Of a stretch of 64,000 nucleotides of DNA, positions 1 through 10,894 are shown piece after piece. This DNA is from Hymenopellis radicata. Lineage: Eukaryota > Basidiomycota > Agaricomycetes > Agaricales > Physalacriaceae. The DNA lies in the NCBI GenBank assembly GCA_015501595.1, contig JADNRX010000001.1, positions 496,001 to 560,000 on the forward strand, written 5' to 3'. How positions within the stretch are numbered: position 1 is the stretch's first letter; the number at the start of each line of letters is the position of its first letter. The notes under the pieces are model-generated. The model had not been told where the DNA came from and ran no database searches. It saw nothing but the letters and a program-made list of their open reading frames with translations. Position numbers and translations under genes: made by a program.

Positions 1-1280
1 AGTTTCTGAATGCATCCACATCCGCCGTGCTGCCGCTCGCCTCTCCGCTAAAGTCGGCATTCAGAAAGTTCATCGCATGTTCAGCAGGGGTGCTCTGACA
101 AGTATAGTTAGTTTACTCTCATTGAATAACATGTGAGATAGGCGCACAAACTTGGGCACCGGTCGTCCCCACCGATCAAAGAACGCCTCAAGCCCGTCGG
201 CGGGACCTGAATAGCACACCTTGCCCTGAGCGAGCAGCAAGAGGTCCGAGAACTGGGCGAGAGTCTCGAGCGACGGCTGGTGGATCGTCGCGATCACGAA
301 CATGCCTTCTTCGACGGACAAAGTGCGGATAGCTGTCATAACTTCTCTTGCGGCGGTACTATCAAGCTAGAGCATAAATATTAGCGCTGAAAAGATTAGT
401 TAGGATAGTATACGTACACCAGAGGTGACCTCGTCCAAGAATTGTATGCGCCTGGAACAAACTAAGATATCAAGCCACCGACAGCAGGCTATGACTTACG
501 GGAAAGTGACCATTGCGCATGCTGCTGTCACTCGTCGTTTTTGACCTGCAGAAATAGTTAGTGTGGTGGCGGCGAAGGAGAATAGAAAAGTACCGTACCA
601 CCGGATATGCCCCTTTGGATTGGGGTGCCAATGCGCTGATTAGCGCAAGATTGGAGACCGAGAGCGGAGAGAACGCGCCGGACACGCCGATTGACTGCGT
701 GTTTGGGAAGGAGAGGTAGACTGCGAGATTGTGGTCAGTGCGCGGCGTTGCTGACGCGTAAAGGACGACGAACTGGAGTCTGAGAGCATAGGCGATGGTT
801 TCGTGAACGGTGAGCACGCCCAGCAGGGCGTCTTCTTGCTCGACAAAACATGAGATTCGGAACATTTCCTTTGCATCGATGATACGATCGTTGAGCGTTG
901 TCTGGCCGACGTTAGTAAGAGGGATACCGCGAGGCGTGGCACTCACTAATGTTCCAGGATGCTGTTCTGCAGGCTTTCTGAACGACATTATATCCAACAG
1001 AGTACTCTTCCCTGCACGCGTACTAGTTAGATTCAGCCCTGCACCAAATGCTAGCCCTCACCTGCACCCGACGGACCCTTGACGCCACATCAGAGACAGT
1101 CGGAATGGCTGGAGAAAAACGCACCATTATCGCCAGCATGTGGCCCGCCTTGACTTTTACTGAAACGTTGTCGACCAGGACCTTTCCTGTCTTTGTGTGG
1201 AAGCTGATATGTTCGTAGGAGAGAACGGAGCTGGATTTGTGGAGGCTCCTCATGTCGATAGAGTTGGGAGAGGCGTTCAT
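1..1280 (-). CDS. ABCG-type ABC transporter, 5' part (nucleotide-binding domain)
   Basis: This is the N-terminal part of an ABCG (white/PDR-like) ATP-driven membrane transporter; the rest, including the membrane domain, lies before position 1. The reverse strand starts at 1280 and, once spliced, gives the nucleotide-binding domain in order: Walker A GPSGAGKST (about 1085-990, split by an intron inside GPSGA/GK), the Q-loop region FVEQED (about 845), signature RGISGGQKRRVT (about 620-530, split by another intron), Walker B FLDEVTSG (about 430-410), D-loop LDSTAAREV and H-loop ATIHQPS (about 285). ABCG proteins carry the nucleotide-binding domain first, as here. The substrate cannot be told. 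The first codons (MNASPNSIDM) are ordinary and no earlier in-frame start is needed. Identification as ABCG is firm; half-size or full-size cannot be decided. Confidence 0.9.
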
Positions 1281-1740
1281 GGTGGCCGAGGGAAATAAGG
1301 ATACCTATCCCCAATTTTAGGACGCGTTATATAGTGATCGCCAAGCTGTGCCACCAGCATGCCCCTTCTCCTGATCAAAACGCAGATCGCGTAGACCTCG
1401 GTTTGAAGGCCGGCCTCGGCGTTTACCACTTTCCTTGACACTGACAGCAAAGTATATACCTACCACACATGGCCACGGTACATCGAAGAATACCTGACAG
1501 CAAGAGTCCAGCCATCTAGACATCCAAGCGAGTAGCTCGGCCACAGGTCAAACCATTCCGAATTCCCCTCTCCGACATTCCGAATTGTCCGGTCAGCACA
1601 AGGAGACATTATTCATGATGCGTGATCTGCTAGTGACTGAAAGCGTGCAGCGTTGTAAGTTACATTGTAGGAACGAGGGTGAACACAGCAGAACAAACGT
1701 GACATTGACAATGATGTAGCAGAGCACAACGGCTCCGCAT
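1281..1740. other. Intergenic: ABCG promoter and CSN3 3' flank
   Basis: No gene is recognised here. The stretch holds the upstream region of the ABCG gene and the 3' flank of the CSN3 gene. Short open frames show no family motif. The 11-mer CATTCCGAATT occurs twice (near 1553 and 1576). Confidence 0.5.
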
Positions 1741-3260
1741 CTAAGCAAATCCTACATCCTCGGTCCACGATCCACTCTGACTCATCGGAAAAGAATCGTC
1801 ATCCATTGCCATTCCCGAAGACCAGTTATCCGACTGGTTCTTGACAGCCTGTAGCTCATAAGTCCACGGACAATCCCAAGGGAGGGCTCAGCTCACCTTG
1901 GACAAGAATTCTTTACTCTTGCCAATCTCCATGTCCAGTAATTGGAGTCTCTGGAAGTCTCTCTGCGCGTCATAGAGGACCCTGTCAACCTGCGCTTTAG
2001 TGAACTGCTGTGGCGCATCGGAGAACGTTACTGTCGTCGTAGACAAGGTGCCATGGATATCACCAGACTCAATCTGAAAGACGATTAGCAATAGGGCGCG
2101 TGGTGTACCACAAGCATACCATGCTCAGTACCAGATCTCTAACTTCTTCCTCATTAGGGATCCCGACCTGCTTGCCAATATCTACGAAGCTCAAGGTGAC
2201 GTAGGTCGCTGTGAGCTTTTTGACCTGCCATCGCGGTGCCCGCCGCAAGGCTTGCATTACGAGACCAAGATTCTTTTCATTCGTGAACACGTTTCGTTCC
2301 TTCTCTACCAATGCGCGTAGCGTCTCTGTCTGTGAAGGATAGGCTGATATCAATTGATGATATGGCGTGTTTCGGAATGCTCGGAGCAGGAGTTGTTGGT
2401 GTATTTCGGCAGAGGAGATGTGCTTCCAGTGCGAATAAGTTGCACAAGGTTCAGTTTTTTCAACGCTTCCATTTGTATAGCACTAATCGTTCCACTGTGT
2501 GCAGGTGCAGTGATGCAAATTTCGAAGTAGTCTTCGGCCAAAGCCCATCTGTTCAACGCGGCAAGTGTTACACCAGCCAAATAATGATAAGTGAGGTTGT
2601 CAAGATAGGTGATGTCGGGGGAGAGGCTGGGGACTATGTCAGTGATTTGATGGTTTTCGAGGAGCGGAAGCGCGTATGCGAATGAGCGCGTGGTGGCACA
2701 TTGGAGCAGGAAAAGGGGATGCATGGTGGTTAGATACGATGGCATGGGTGGATAACGTGTCACAAGCAGATAGAGACTGGGAATGGCGAGACGTGGGTTG
2801 TTGTGATGCGCCGCATATTTAACCAAGCATTTTGCGAGCATGTTCACTGGAGATGGTGGTTGTTACGCATTGAAATCGATGATAGTAATGCAAGTACCTC
2901 GTTCTGGGGCATATCGCAGCTGTTCCGGGTCAAAGTCCTGGCAGAACTGGTTCACAAGCGCCCATGGTGGCAATACGTGCGAAACCTGTAATCTCGCCGA
3001 CCTAACAAGTATCGTTAGCGCCATAAAGTACATTTCCCAAGTCAAAGAGCATCTTACAGGATATAAAGGACACCGAGCGAATTTTGGCGGAAATCCAGGA
3101 CGGTCAAAGGGTCCTGTCCTCCAGCCAATGGGCCAGAGAGGATGAGATCGCGCGTATCTTTGGGCAAAGTGTTCTTTATGTTGGCATTGAGGGCTGCGAT
3201 GTTGTTGGAGGTCGTTATATGGTTCACGATGGTGTCGAGGTTGGCAGTATCCGGCGCCAT
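1741..3260 (-). CDS. CSN3: COP9 signalosome complex subunit 3 (PCI domain)
   Basis: This encodes a CSN3-like subunit of the COP9 signalosome, which removes NEDD8 from cullin-RING ubiquitin ligases. The start at 3260 (MAPDTANLDTIVNHI) and early PLTVLDFRQNSLGVLYIL match the CSN3 N-terminus. The next exons hold the helical repeat region (YLDNLTYHYLAGVTLAALNRW, about 2620-2540) and then a PCI/winged-helix region (LTATYVTLSFVDIGKQVG, about 2215-2160). The C-terminal exon ends in an acidic Ser/Asp tail with stop at 1741-1743. Several introns of about 50 nt are needed. It is divergent from PYM, with 74 bp between start codons, so the two probably share a promoter. The family call is confident; exact intron edges in the middle were not all checked. 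Confidence 0.85.
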
Positions 3261-3334
3261 GGCGGTAAGTGAAAGAGTCAGTCGCCTGCCCTAAATGGTA
3301 ATAGACGTCACTTGCCATTAGCAGCCATCTTGCC

Positions 3335-3894
3335 ATGTCCCGCCCGCCGCTCAACCCGGAAAAGACAGCAGCTGGCATCGCCGTTGACCCGCAGACTCTC
3401 GAGCGCGTCATTCCCGAATCGCGCCGCCCAGATGGAACGTACGTCGCTGCGCCACTCGACGGCAAGCACCCTCTCATTCCACGTCCAGCGTCCGCAAACA
3501 AATCAAAATACGTCCTGGCTTCACACCACAGGAGGACGTGCGACGGTTTCGCGGCACGAAACAGCAGCAAATGGACTCTAATGTACTCCCAAAGGGCCAT
3601 GTTGTTGGCTGGGCACCGCCACCTTCTTCTACGCCTGCCTCCACGTCGGGAAAGGCCTTAAGTAAGAGCGCAAAGAAGAATGCGAAGCGGAAGGAGAAGA
3701 GAGATGAGAAGAAAACAGAGCCAGTCAAAGAGAGCTGGGAGGACGACGACGAAGCCGATACGCCTGCTCCCAAGGCCGACGCCGATGGTAGGGCAGCGGA
3801 ATCCAAGCCATCGACGTCGTCAGACATAACGGCGGCAACGGATACATCACCAGATGCCCTTGCTTCCGGCCTGGAGAAGCTGAAAGTGAAATAG
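3335..3894 (+). CDS. PYM1: PYM homolog (partner of Y14 and Mago; exon junction complex disassembly)
   Basis: PYM binds the Mago-Y14 core of the exon junction complex and helps remove it during translation. Exon 1 (3335-3438) encodes an N-terminus with TLERVIPESRRPDGT. A GT-AG intron at 3439-3488 joins to VRKQIKIRPGFTPQEDVRRF, giving the characteristic Mago-binding block (V-I-P-x-S-R-R-P-D-G-T-x-R-K). The second half is low-complexity: Ala/Pro/Ser, then a Lys/Arg-Glu segment (SAKKNAKRKEKRDEKK) and an acidic tail, ending at 3894. In PYM proteins such a C-terminal segment contacts the small ribosomal subunit. At about 169 residues it is near the usual family length. Both the domain and the splice join are clear. 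Confidence 0.88.
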
Positions 3895-4609
3895 AGGACT
3901 GTATCTTAATGTGTATCACAGGTAGGGAACATTTACACGATGGGGCCTCTTCAAATTGTAGATTACTTGGCGGTTGTATTACAGATGTTGTATACCAGCA
4001 CTTTGGCTTATTAACGCGCCATCGACGCGCCCACGACCGTTTTCTTCTTTCATGTACGGCCTGGGAATCCCGACATCCCGCCTGCTGATGTGACAGAAGG
4101 CGTTGGCCTTGGGTGCATACATACGCATACAACGCGTTCTTTAAGTTTTTCCACTTTCGCACCTTTGTCCGACCCGTCTTGCACTCACCGCATCTGTCAT
4201 CGAATGAACTTCGGAATCCGGGCTTCTTGACGTGCCAATCATCCTCTCTGTAGCCCCTGCTCATTGGACCCGGCAAATCTTTGACTCCTCGACGACTAAA
4301 ATACGCTAGGCGCACAAGTCCTCTAGCACAAGACTTGTTTGCATGCAATGTATTCTATACACGCAGTGCCTGTACGCACTCCAGATTGAATACTTCGTTC
4401 TCAGAACAAGGAAGAACGGGCATGGGCTCCCGACTATCTTATCCTTTCAATGAACCATGTGCGAGCATCTGCTGAAAGCCCGGCCCGCTCATTGGGCCTA
4501 CATCTTGCCTTCTGATACCATATGTGCTGTCCTCTATCTTCTCTGGTCTTCCGATAAGTCTCCATGTCTTCCTATAAAGACTGCAACAAACGCCGTATGA
4601 TATGCAAAG
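3895..4609. other. Intergenic: PYM 3' flank and glycosidase promoter
   Basis: About 715 bp without a gene I can support. Open frames here on both strands show no recognisable motif and lack splice partners. The right end is the promoter of the secreted GH127-type enzyme, with a TATA-like element at 4573-4579. Confidence 0.5.
4573..4579 (+). promoter_or_regulatory. TATA-like box before the GH127-type gene
   Basis: TATAAAG lies 37 bp before the chosen ATG at 4610. If functional, it implies a very short 5' leader. It also argues that the upstream ATG at 4564 is not the translational start. Confidence 0.4.
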
Positions 4610-7514
4610 ATGTTGCTCCTCCCAGCCGTCCTCTGTGCTACTGCTCTTGGTGCCTATGGCCAGCGTACGCGTCGTTTGTTTGGAGCTCACCTTATGGGCT
4701 AATTGGGCCTCTCGTAGTCGCGCCGAAGAAATATCTGACTCTGCCTCTCGGTGAGATCCGTCCGCTTGGATGGTTGAGCGACCAGCTCGATGTCCAATCC
4801 AATGGCATGGCCGGCCACTTGCACGACTTTTACAACTACGTCAAGAATAGCGACTGGATTGGGGGATCCTCTGCCTATTCGAGTCTCGAGGAAGCCGGCA
4901 GCTACTGGTTCAACGGCATCGTACCTCACGCAGTCCTCACAAACCACGCTGAACTCAAGAACAAGACCTCTGAATTCTTGGACTACGTGCTAAGTCATCA
5001 AGAGAGTACTGGATGGCTCGGGCCAGAGGCCAACAACAACCGCACGCGTTATCTCTGGGGCCGTTACCCATTCTTCTTCGGGGCCATCCAGATGGTCGAG
5101 TATGACCCTTCACTTACGGATCGCGTTGTGCAAGCTATGCACAAATTCGTTCCACTCGCAAATCAGATGATCCGCGATGGACAAGGCCTTGAAATTTGGA
5201 CTAACACACGTTGGGAAGACTTTGTCATGACCTTGCAATGGTACGCGTCAGTTTGGCCATGCATTATTGCGCTTCATCGCCGCAAGGTTGTATGACTATC
5301 ATCCCAACGGCAATGAAGACCTTCTTATGGATACGATGATTCGTCTAAAATGGTCCGGAGTACCGTGGGAAGAGGTCTTCAAGAAAGAGGTTAAAACGTA
5401 CTACAATGTCTGGGCGCGTAGTCGCTAATTATTGTACAGAACTTCCCGACAGGCCCTGGTTGGTTGCCGTGAACGCTGTCGTTATTCACAACTGACATCC
5501 CTAACTACCAAAGTGGAAAATTTGGAGAACCCCACGGGCTATGTGCTAAGCGTCAGTACCTCAGATCGATATTTGCTTTTAGACTGATGAAGAGATCCAG
5601 TGGCACGGTGTTAACATGGCGGAGGGCATGAAGGCGCTTCCAGCGACGTACAGGTTCACGCACAATCAAACTGGTACGACGTACGCACCGGTTTGGATCC
5701 CTACCAACCTCAAGTACAGATCTTGATCGCGCAAGCTCTGGGTGGGACCTAGTGTTTCAATACCACGGCCGACCTTCTGGGATATACGGAGCGGACGAGT
5801 ATCTCGCCGGCAAAGAGGCGACGAGAGGGTGAGCACTGCGCTGAGAATCAAAAGAGTATAGATCGTCTCACGGCGTGCCACACGATCCTAACAGCACGGA
5901 ACTATGCACTGTCGTGGTAAGTGCTTACTCCATGACTGTGCGGTCGCTTAAAGCATTCAATACACTAGGAAGCGATGTTCTCGTACGTGATTCTTTGATG
6001 ATTGAATCTACTTGTGATTCATTGAGCCCGTGGCCGTTTCAATCAACAGTGGTTCTTACCTTTACCAAATAATAGGCGACACCAAATTTTTGGATCAGGT
6101 CGGTGCTATTCGTTGCCCTACGTACCTATTGCCTGATCGCCTCGTGGTAGGTCGAGCGTATCGCATACAACGCGCTTCCGGGCACGTTGACTGGCGGTAA
6201 GCAGAGGCACACGATGATATACACCCACTGTTGACATTCGTTAAGACATGTGGGCACGCCAGTACGACCAACAACAGAATCAGATAGCATCCAAGAATAT
6301 GACCCCGTAAGGACTTCATAGACCCTTCCTACAGAGATATCAGACTCACGGTTTGACCGCAGGGATCCTTTTGCGGTTAACAGGAAAGTAACAGGGCCCT
6401 CGTTGACCATCATTTAATACTTCCAACAGTGGATATTCGAATGTGTTTGGCCTCGAGCCGTACTATCCGTGCGTTTTTTGACAGGAGGCAGGGCGAGGTT
6501 TCCCTGCTTACTTGGCCTCCAGTTGTTGTACGGTAAACCACCCGCAAGGCTGGCCTAAATTCGTCACGAATGCGTTCGTTACGGATACCAACAAGTCTAT
6601 TCTCGTCCAAACGTATCTAGGCCCTCTAAGTGCGACGACGACGCTCTCCGATGGTAGGCCCTTGTTCCGGCCTGAGTACCGAATTTATGCCTACTCTGAC
6701 GGCGGTTTAGACAACGCGGTTGCAATTCAAGCCGACACTCTGTACCCGTTTGGCGATACGATCTCGTACACTGTCTCGGCTACTAAGCAGTTCACGTTTG
6801 CGATACGGATACCGAGCTGGGCTGTGAATGCGACAGTCACGACCTCGAGTGGTTCGTCCTCCGCGACCGCAGTTCAAGGATTGTACACCAGAACGATACC
6901 TGCCGGCTCGACATCATTTACTCTGGCGCTTCCGGCTCAAATAACCATCGGTAACTACTCCGTACCCTCGCGGCGAGTGCGCGCTTATATTCTGATAGAA
7001 AATCGACTCCATGGCTCGGTGGCTGTTCACCGCGGTCCTTTGAACTACGCGCTTGACAGTACGTCGATTTCAGTCTTGTGGTATGATCTTATAGAGTCTC
7101 CTAGTTACGTATACCAAGAAAATAATCAAGAACAATACGCTGGAGCCTCGAGCGGCCGATTATCAGTTCGATGCGACTGCGGACTGGAACTACGCCATAG
7201 ATCCGTCAACGGTCGAGTTCTCAAACGAACCCCCGACAAATGGTGTTCTTCCGTCTCCGATCTTCGATGAAGGTCAGCCGCCGGTTACAATCAGTGTGAT
7301 GGCTTGCAAAGTGAAGTGGGCTTTGGCTGGTGACACTTTTGCTGCTGTACCTCCAACGAGTCCCGCATGCTTGGAAGATCCTGAGAGGGTTGTTTTGAGT
7401 CCGTACGGCGTATGTTTCTCCCACCGACACACTAGCTTTCCTTGATTGCTGACGCTGTTCCCTTAGGCCACGAAACTCAGGATCAGTGAATTCCCAGTCT
7501 TCAGTAGTGCGTAA
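4610..7514 (+). CDS. Secreted glycoside hydrolase of the GH127/DUF1680 type (beta-L-arabinofuranosidase-like)
   Basis: I chose the ATG at 4610 because MLLLPAVLCATALGAYGQ is a good signal peptide and splices (intron ending near 4718) into APKKYLTLPLGEIRPLGWL, the usual opening of the mature family. The (alpha/alpha) barrel part follows (AGHLHDFYNYV, WLGPEANNNRTRYLWGRYPF). Two motifs match the metal and catalytic centre of GH127: TELC (about 5897-5908), like Glu-x-Cys, and PCCTVNHPQGWPKF (about 6478-6566), like the Cys-Cys pair that includes the nucleophile. Beta-rich modules follow (IPSWAVNATV, HRGPLNYALD), and the protein ends at RISEFPVFSSA (stop 7512-7514). GH127 enzymes remove beta-L-arabinofuranose from plant glycans; the exact substrate here is inferred. 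Around ten introns are needed. Confidence 0.8.
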
Positions 7515-7924
7515 ATTCTGTAGTTGCGAATTCCTTTCAAACAAATCCTTCTATGTAACACTCCCTTCTTTTCAATGTATCACGGCAACACTATTTTCTC
7601 AGTCCTCCGTCGAGTCCGAGAGACAGAGCGTTCATGTCCCGATTCAGACAAATTTGATCGCTGATCAACTTCTAGACTAGCTCATAGACAGTCAGCCTTC
7701 AGCCGTCTTAGCCTCTCATCATGGCAATGTCGTGATGCCCTAGACTTGGATGTCGTGATTCGTACTTACACACCGCAGGATGGCCTCGTCATTCGGCAGA
7801 CATGCCACCTCCTCTGTTAGGCGTAGTCTTCCGAATTTCCGAGAACCACTCACGGGACGGGCCAGCAGTGGACCAGTATAAAAGGACTTGGAATGCTACT
7901 TTCTATGCCATCGCATTATAACAC
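7515..7924. other. Intergenic: glycosidase 3' flank and SDR promoter
   Basis: About 410 bp without a supportable gene. It holds the 3' flank of the GH127-type gene and the promoter of the short-chain dehydrogenase, including a TATA box at 7877-7883. Confidence 0.5.
7877..7883 (+). promoter_or_regulatory. TATA box of the short-chain dehydrogenase gene
   Basis: TATAAAA lies 48 bp before the ATG at 7925, a normal distance for a fungal TATA promoter with a short leader. Confidence 0.55.
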
Positions 7925-8973
7925 ATGTCCTCTTCACAATCACAACCCAAAGTCTGGTTCAGTTCGTGGCTCATCGTTCTCACACTCGTCGTCGCTCCAG
8001 GCTGACATTCTTCCCAGTAACTGGCGCCTCCTCGGGGTTTGGACGGGGAATGACTGAGCATGTCCTCAAGAAAGGAGACATTGCCGTCGCGACGCTACGT
8101 AAACCAGAGGTTCTGGCCTCGCTCAAGGAGAAATACCCTCCCACCCAATTGCTCGTCCTCAAACTCGACGTCTCCAAACCTGACGAAATAACGGCCGCCT
8201 TTGCCGCCGTCAAGTCCACTTTTGGCAGGATCGACGTCGTTTTCAACAATGCTGGGTACCCGATACTCAGTGAGGTTGAGACCGAACAGGCATCAGAGGC
8301 GCGGGCGATGTTTGATGTGAACTTCTGGGGCGCGGTAAATGTATCCACGGAAGCCGTCAAGTTCTTCCGCGAGATTAACAAGCCTCAAGGAGGACGACTT
8401 TTGACCGTTTCTGCGATTGTCGGCATGGCTGGTCACCCTTGTATGGGATATTATGGTGCCTCGTACGTCCGTTTTCAACAATAGGCTAAGAGCTCATGCA
8501 TTCGGATATAGAAAGCACGCGTTAGAAGGAATCACGAAGGCTTTAGCCAAGGAGGTTGATCCAGATTGGCATATCAAGGTACTTATCCGCAACATGAGTG
8601 CAATTTGCGGCTCTCACAAGGGGAACTATAGATAACTCTCATTGAATCGGGCGCATTCGAGACTCGTATCAAAGCTGGCGGCTCTGGCGTCCTGTTACCA
8701 GCTCATCCTGCGTACAAAAACAGCCCCTCGAAAGCTACGCGGTACTATTTCGACAACTTGGACAAAATGCCTCCCGTCGGAGACGCCGACAAGGCTGTCG
8801 AATCTATGTATCAACTGGGATGCGATTGGGAGGCCCCTCTGCGGGTACCATTGGGCGTAGATGCTCTGACTGGCATAAAGAAGGAATTGGACATTTACCA
8901 GGATGAGGTTTCGCAGGCGGCCAAATATTCTGCTCATTTCGCGTATGAAGCTGGAACGAATCCCTTCGTTTGA
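7925..8973 (+). CDS. Short-chain dehydrogenase/reductase (classical SDR)
   Basis: A classical NAD(P)-dependent SDR. The start at 7925 (MSSSQSQPKVWF) splices through a GT-AG intron (7962-8017) into ITGASSGFGRG, so the cofactor motif TGxxxGxG is rebuilt exactly across the junction. Further motifs are LDVSKPDE (adenine pocket), NNAG (about 8248-8259), the catalytic serine in LLTVSAIVGM, and YYGASKH (Y-x3-K, split by the intron after 8462). The C-terminal substrate loop IESGAFETRIKAGG and a tail ending NPFV follow, with stop at 8971-8973. The KVWFITGASSGFG pattern is common in fungal SDRs of the retinol-dehydrogenase/oxidoreductase group. The substrate is unknown. Confidence 0.9.
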
Positions 8974-9064
8974 TTACGAGTCGTAGTTCGTCATGTCCTC
9001 GAATAGTTACAAAAGAATGAGCCGCGGTACATTAGTAGATAAATGAGCGTATGTAGTACAATGA

Positions 9065-10287
9065 TTACGATGTGATGTATGCGAGAATCTGGGGTCTGTG
9101 TCTAGGGATTATGTGACCCAGTCCAACTTCTCCAGACCACCTGCCTGGTTGACGGGGGTTGTAGGAGCTATGACGGGTATCTGGTTTGGCGGTGGTATTG
9201 GTACGAGACAGTGCAGATGTTGTTGGAGGTTTCGGCCGAAGCTCCAGACCTACTATGGTAAGAGCCACAAATGAGAAGAGGGTAACTATAAACATGATAA
9301 GTGAAGCATATGAGGGATGGGAGAAACATATTGTCGTACCCACGGCGCGTCGCATATTATGCCATTTGACCTCTTCAACTCGGGTACGCAATTCACTGAT
9401 TTCGACGATAGCTTTACTCAGCATTTCCTGTCAATTAAATTAAGCGATGATGCGTGGGCCGAGAAGTAGATGACGGACTTCCAACTGTATGTCTTGCTGT
9501 TTAAACTCTTCTCTGACTTCGTTCTTCCTGCTATCAACCTCCATCTGAATTCTTCAAGACCGTGTCATTTGGCGTGAACTATTAAAGAGAACGACACGCA
9601 CTCATGTTTCAGGGTACTAACGTCCTCCTTCATCTTGACGTCGAGTTTATCTACCTCTTTCCGCATCGCGGCTGTGGAGGCGACGATGGAGGCGGTGTCA
9701 TTCTTGATGTTCGTGGTAACGTCTTGCCTGAGCTCGGAGAGCGCTGCTCGAAATAGATAGGCTTGCTGTCTATTATGTTGGCTAACGAAACGCGAACAAG
9801 AAGAATAACGCACGTTGTCGAGGTCCTTGACCTGCAGTCCCTCCCTTCTGACCCTACCTATGCGGTCTACCAAAAGTCCACGGGTAGCGCGCATGAGACT
9901 TCGTGCAGTGGGAGTCGGAAATGTCTTCTCCAAAGCAGTAAAGAAAGCATGGGTATGAAATGGCGGATGAGAGTATGTTGGTGGTTTCGAAGGAGCGGGG
10001 AGAGTGGAAGGTACGCCCGACGTTGTCGCGACTGCTGCCTGTTCGTCCGCTGTTGGCGGCGGCGGTGGCTGTGGCGGCGGCGGTGCGTTCGACGTTGGAT
10101 CCGACAGTGAGTGAGCTGAAGGCGGCGACTGGTCCTTGGGAAGAGCAAGCGATATTGATCGGGCGCCGGGAGTGAGCGGAACGTCGGGATGGGACGGATC
10201 ACGATGAAGAATTGGAATCAACGACGTCGAGGGGGCCGGATGGTGAACCTCAGTGGATAGCGAGCGGCACAGACGCGCCCGGAGCAT
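9065..10287 (-). CDS. Mitochondrial DUF1640 protein (FMP32 / CCDC90 / MCUR1-like)
   Basis: The N-terminus [16 protein letters not shown] looks like a mitochondrial targeting sequence, followed by a Pro-rich linker. The conserved part starts with [20 protein letters not shown], continues with a long coiled coil ([18 protein letters not shown], then [17 protein letters not shown]) and ends with [16 protein letters not shown] plus a hydrophobic C-terminal segment ([16 protein letters not shown]). This order is that of DUF1640 proteins, inner-membrane proteins linked to cytochrome c oxidase assembly (yeast Fmp32) and to calcium uniporter regulation (MCUR1). Introns lie near 9800 (after KDLDN) and near 9600. 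The stop is at 9065-9067. Function is inferred from the family. Confidence 0.75.
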
Positions 10288-10894
10288 GCTTGGTGAGTTT
10301 GACGTGTTTGGTGACGAGTAACTAGCCTCAAAGCTTCCGTAAGCGGCTACTGGGCTTGTTCCATGTGACTACCACGTGTATTCCCCAAGAACTTATCACA
10401 TCATCACGACATGACATTGACAGAAACTCAATACGTTGCGAGGGACAGTATGTGCGGTTACACAGGTAAAGACATAAGCTCCATGATTTACGCAGTTTAC
10501 TCCCCATTTGAATGCATCGACCATCAGAAATCACCCATTCGACAGGTGAGTTAGCATCAAACATACGGGAATTTTGGCAAGGTACCACATCTACATCCAA
10601 GATGATACTCCCGAGTCAGCCGTCACTTTGCCAGTAAAGATGTCAAGCAGTAGCTAAGCGCGTCTGAGAAATATTGATCAGGATTTAAATACCAAGGAGA
10701 ACAGATATCCCGGCACGTATATCTGTAACGGTCTGCGATTAACAATCACCAAAGAAAGATTAACATTATCTACTCACCATCTTGAAGTGGGCGGTGATTT
10801 CCTTTTGAAGACACACCACATTGTAATCATGTGACATTTTCTCCCTGACCCATTACTTCCACTCTGCGCGCATACTCTTTTCAATACTCCCCAT
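10288..10894. other. Intergenic, divergent promoters of the DUF1640 and Dicer-like genes
   Basis: About 600 bp with no recognisable coding sequence. I looked here for the missing DExH helicase motifs of the Dicer-like gene (Walker A, DECH) and saw none in any frame. A 90-codon reverse frame at 10328-10600 has no family signature. Confidence 0.5.

Noticed and set aside
4564..4609. Upstream ATG for the GH127-type enzyme
   Set aside because: It gives a Cys/Trp-rich non-signal leader only by reading through an intron; the ATG at 4610 yields a clean signal peptide after splicing and follows a TATA box.
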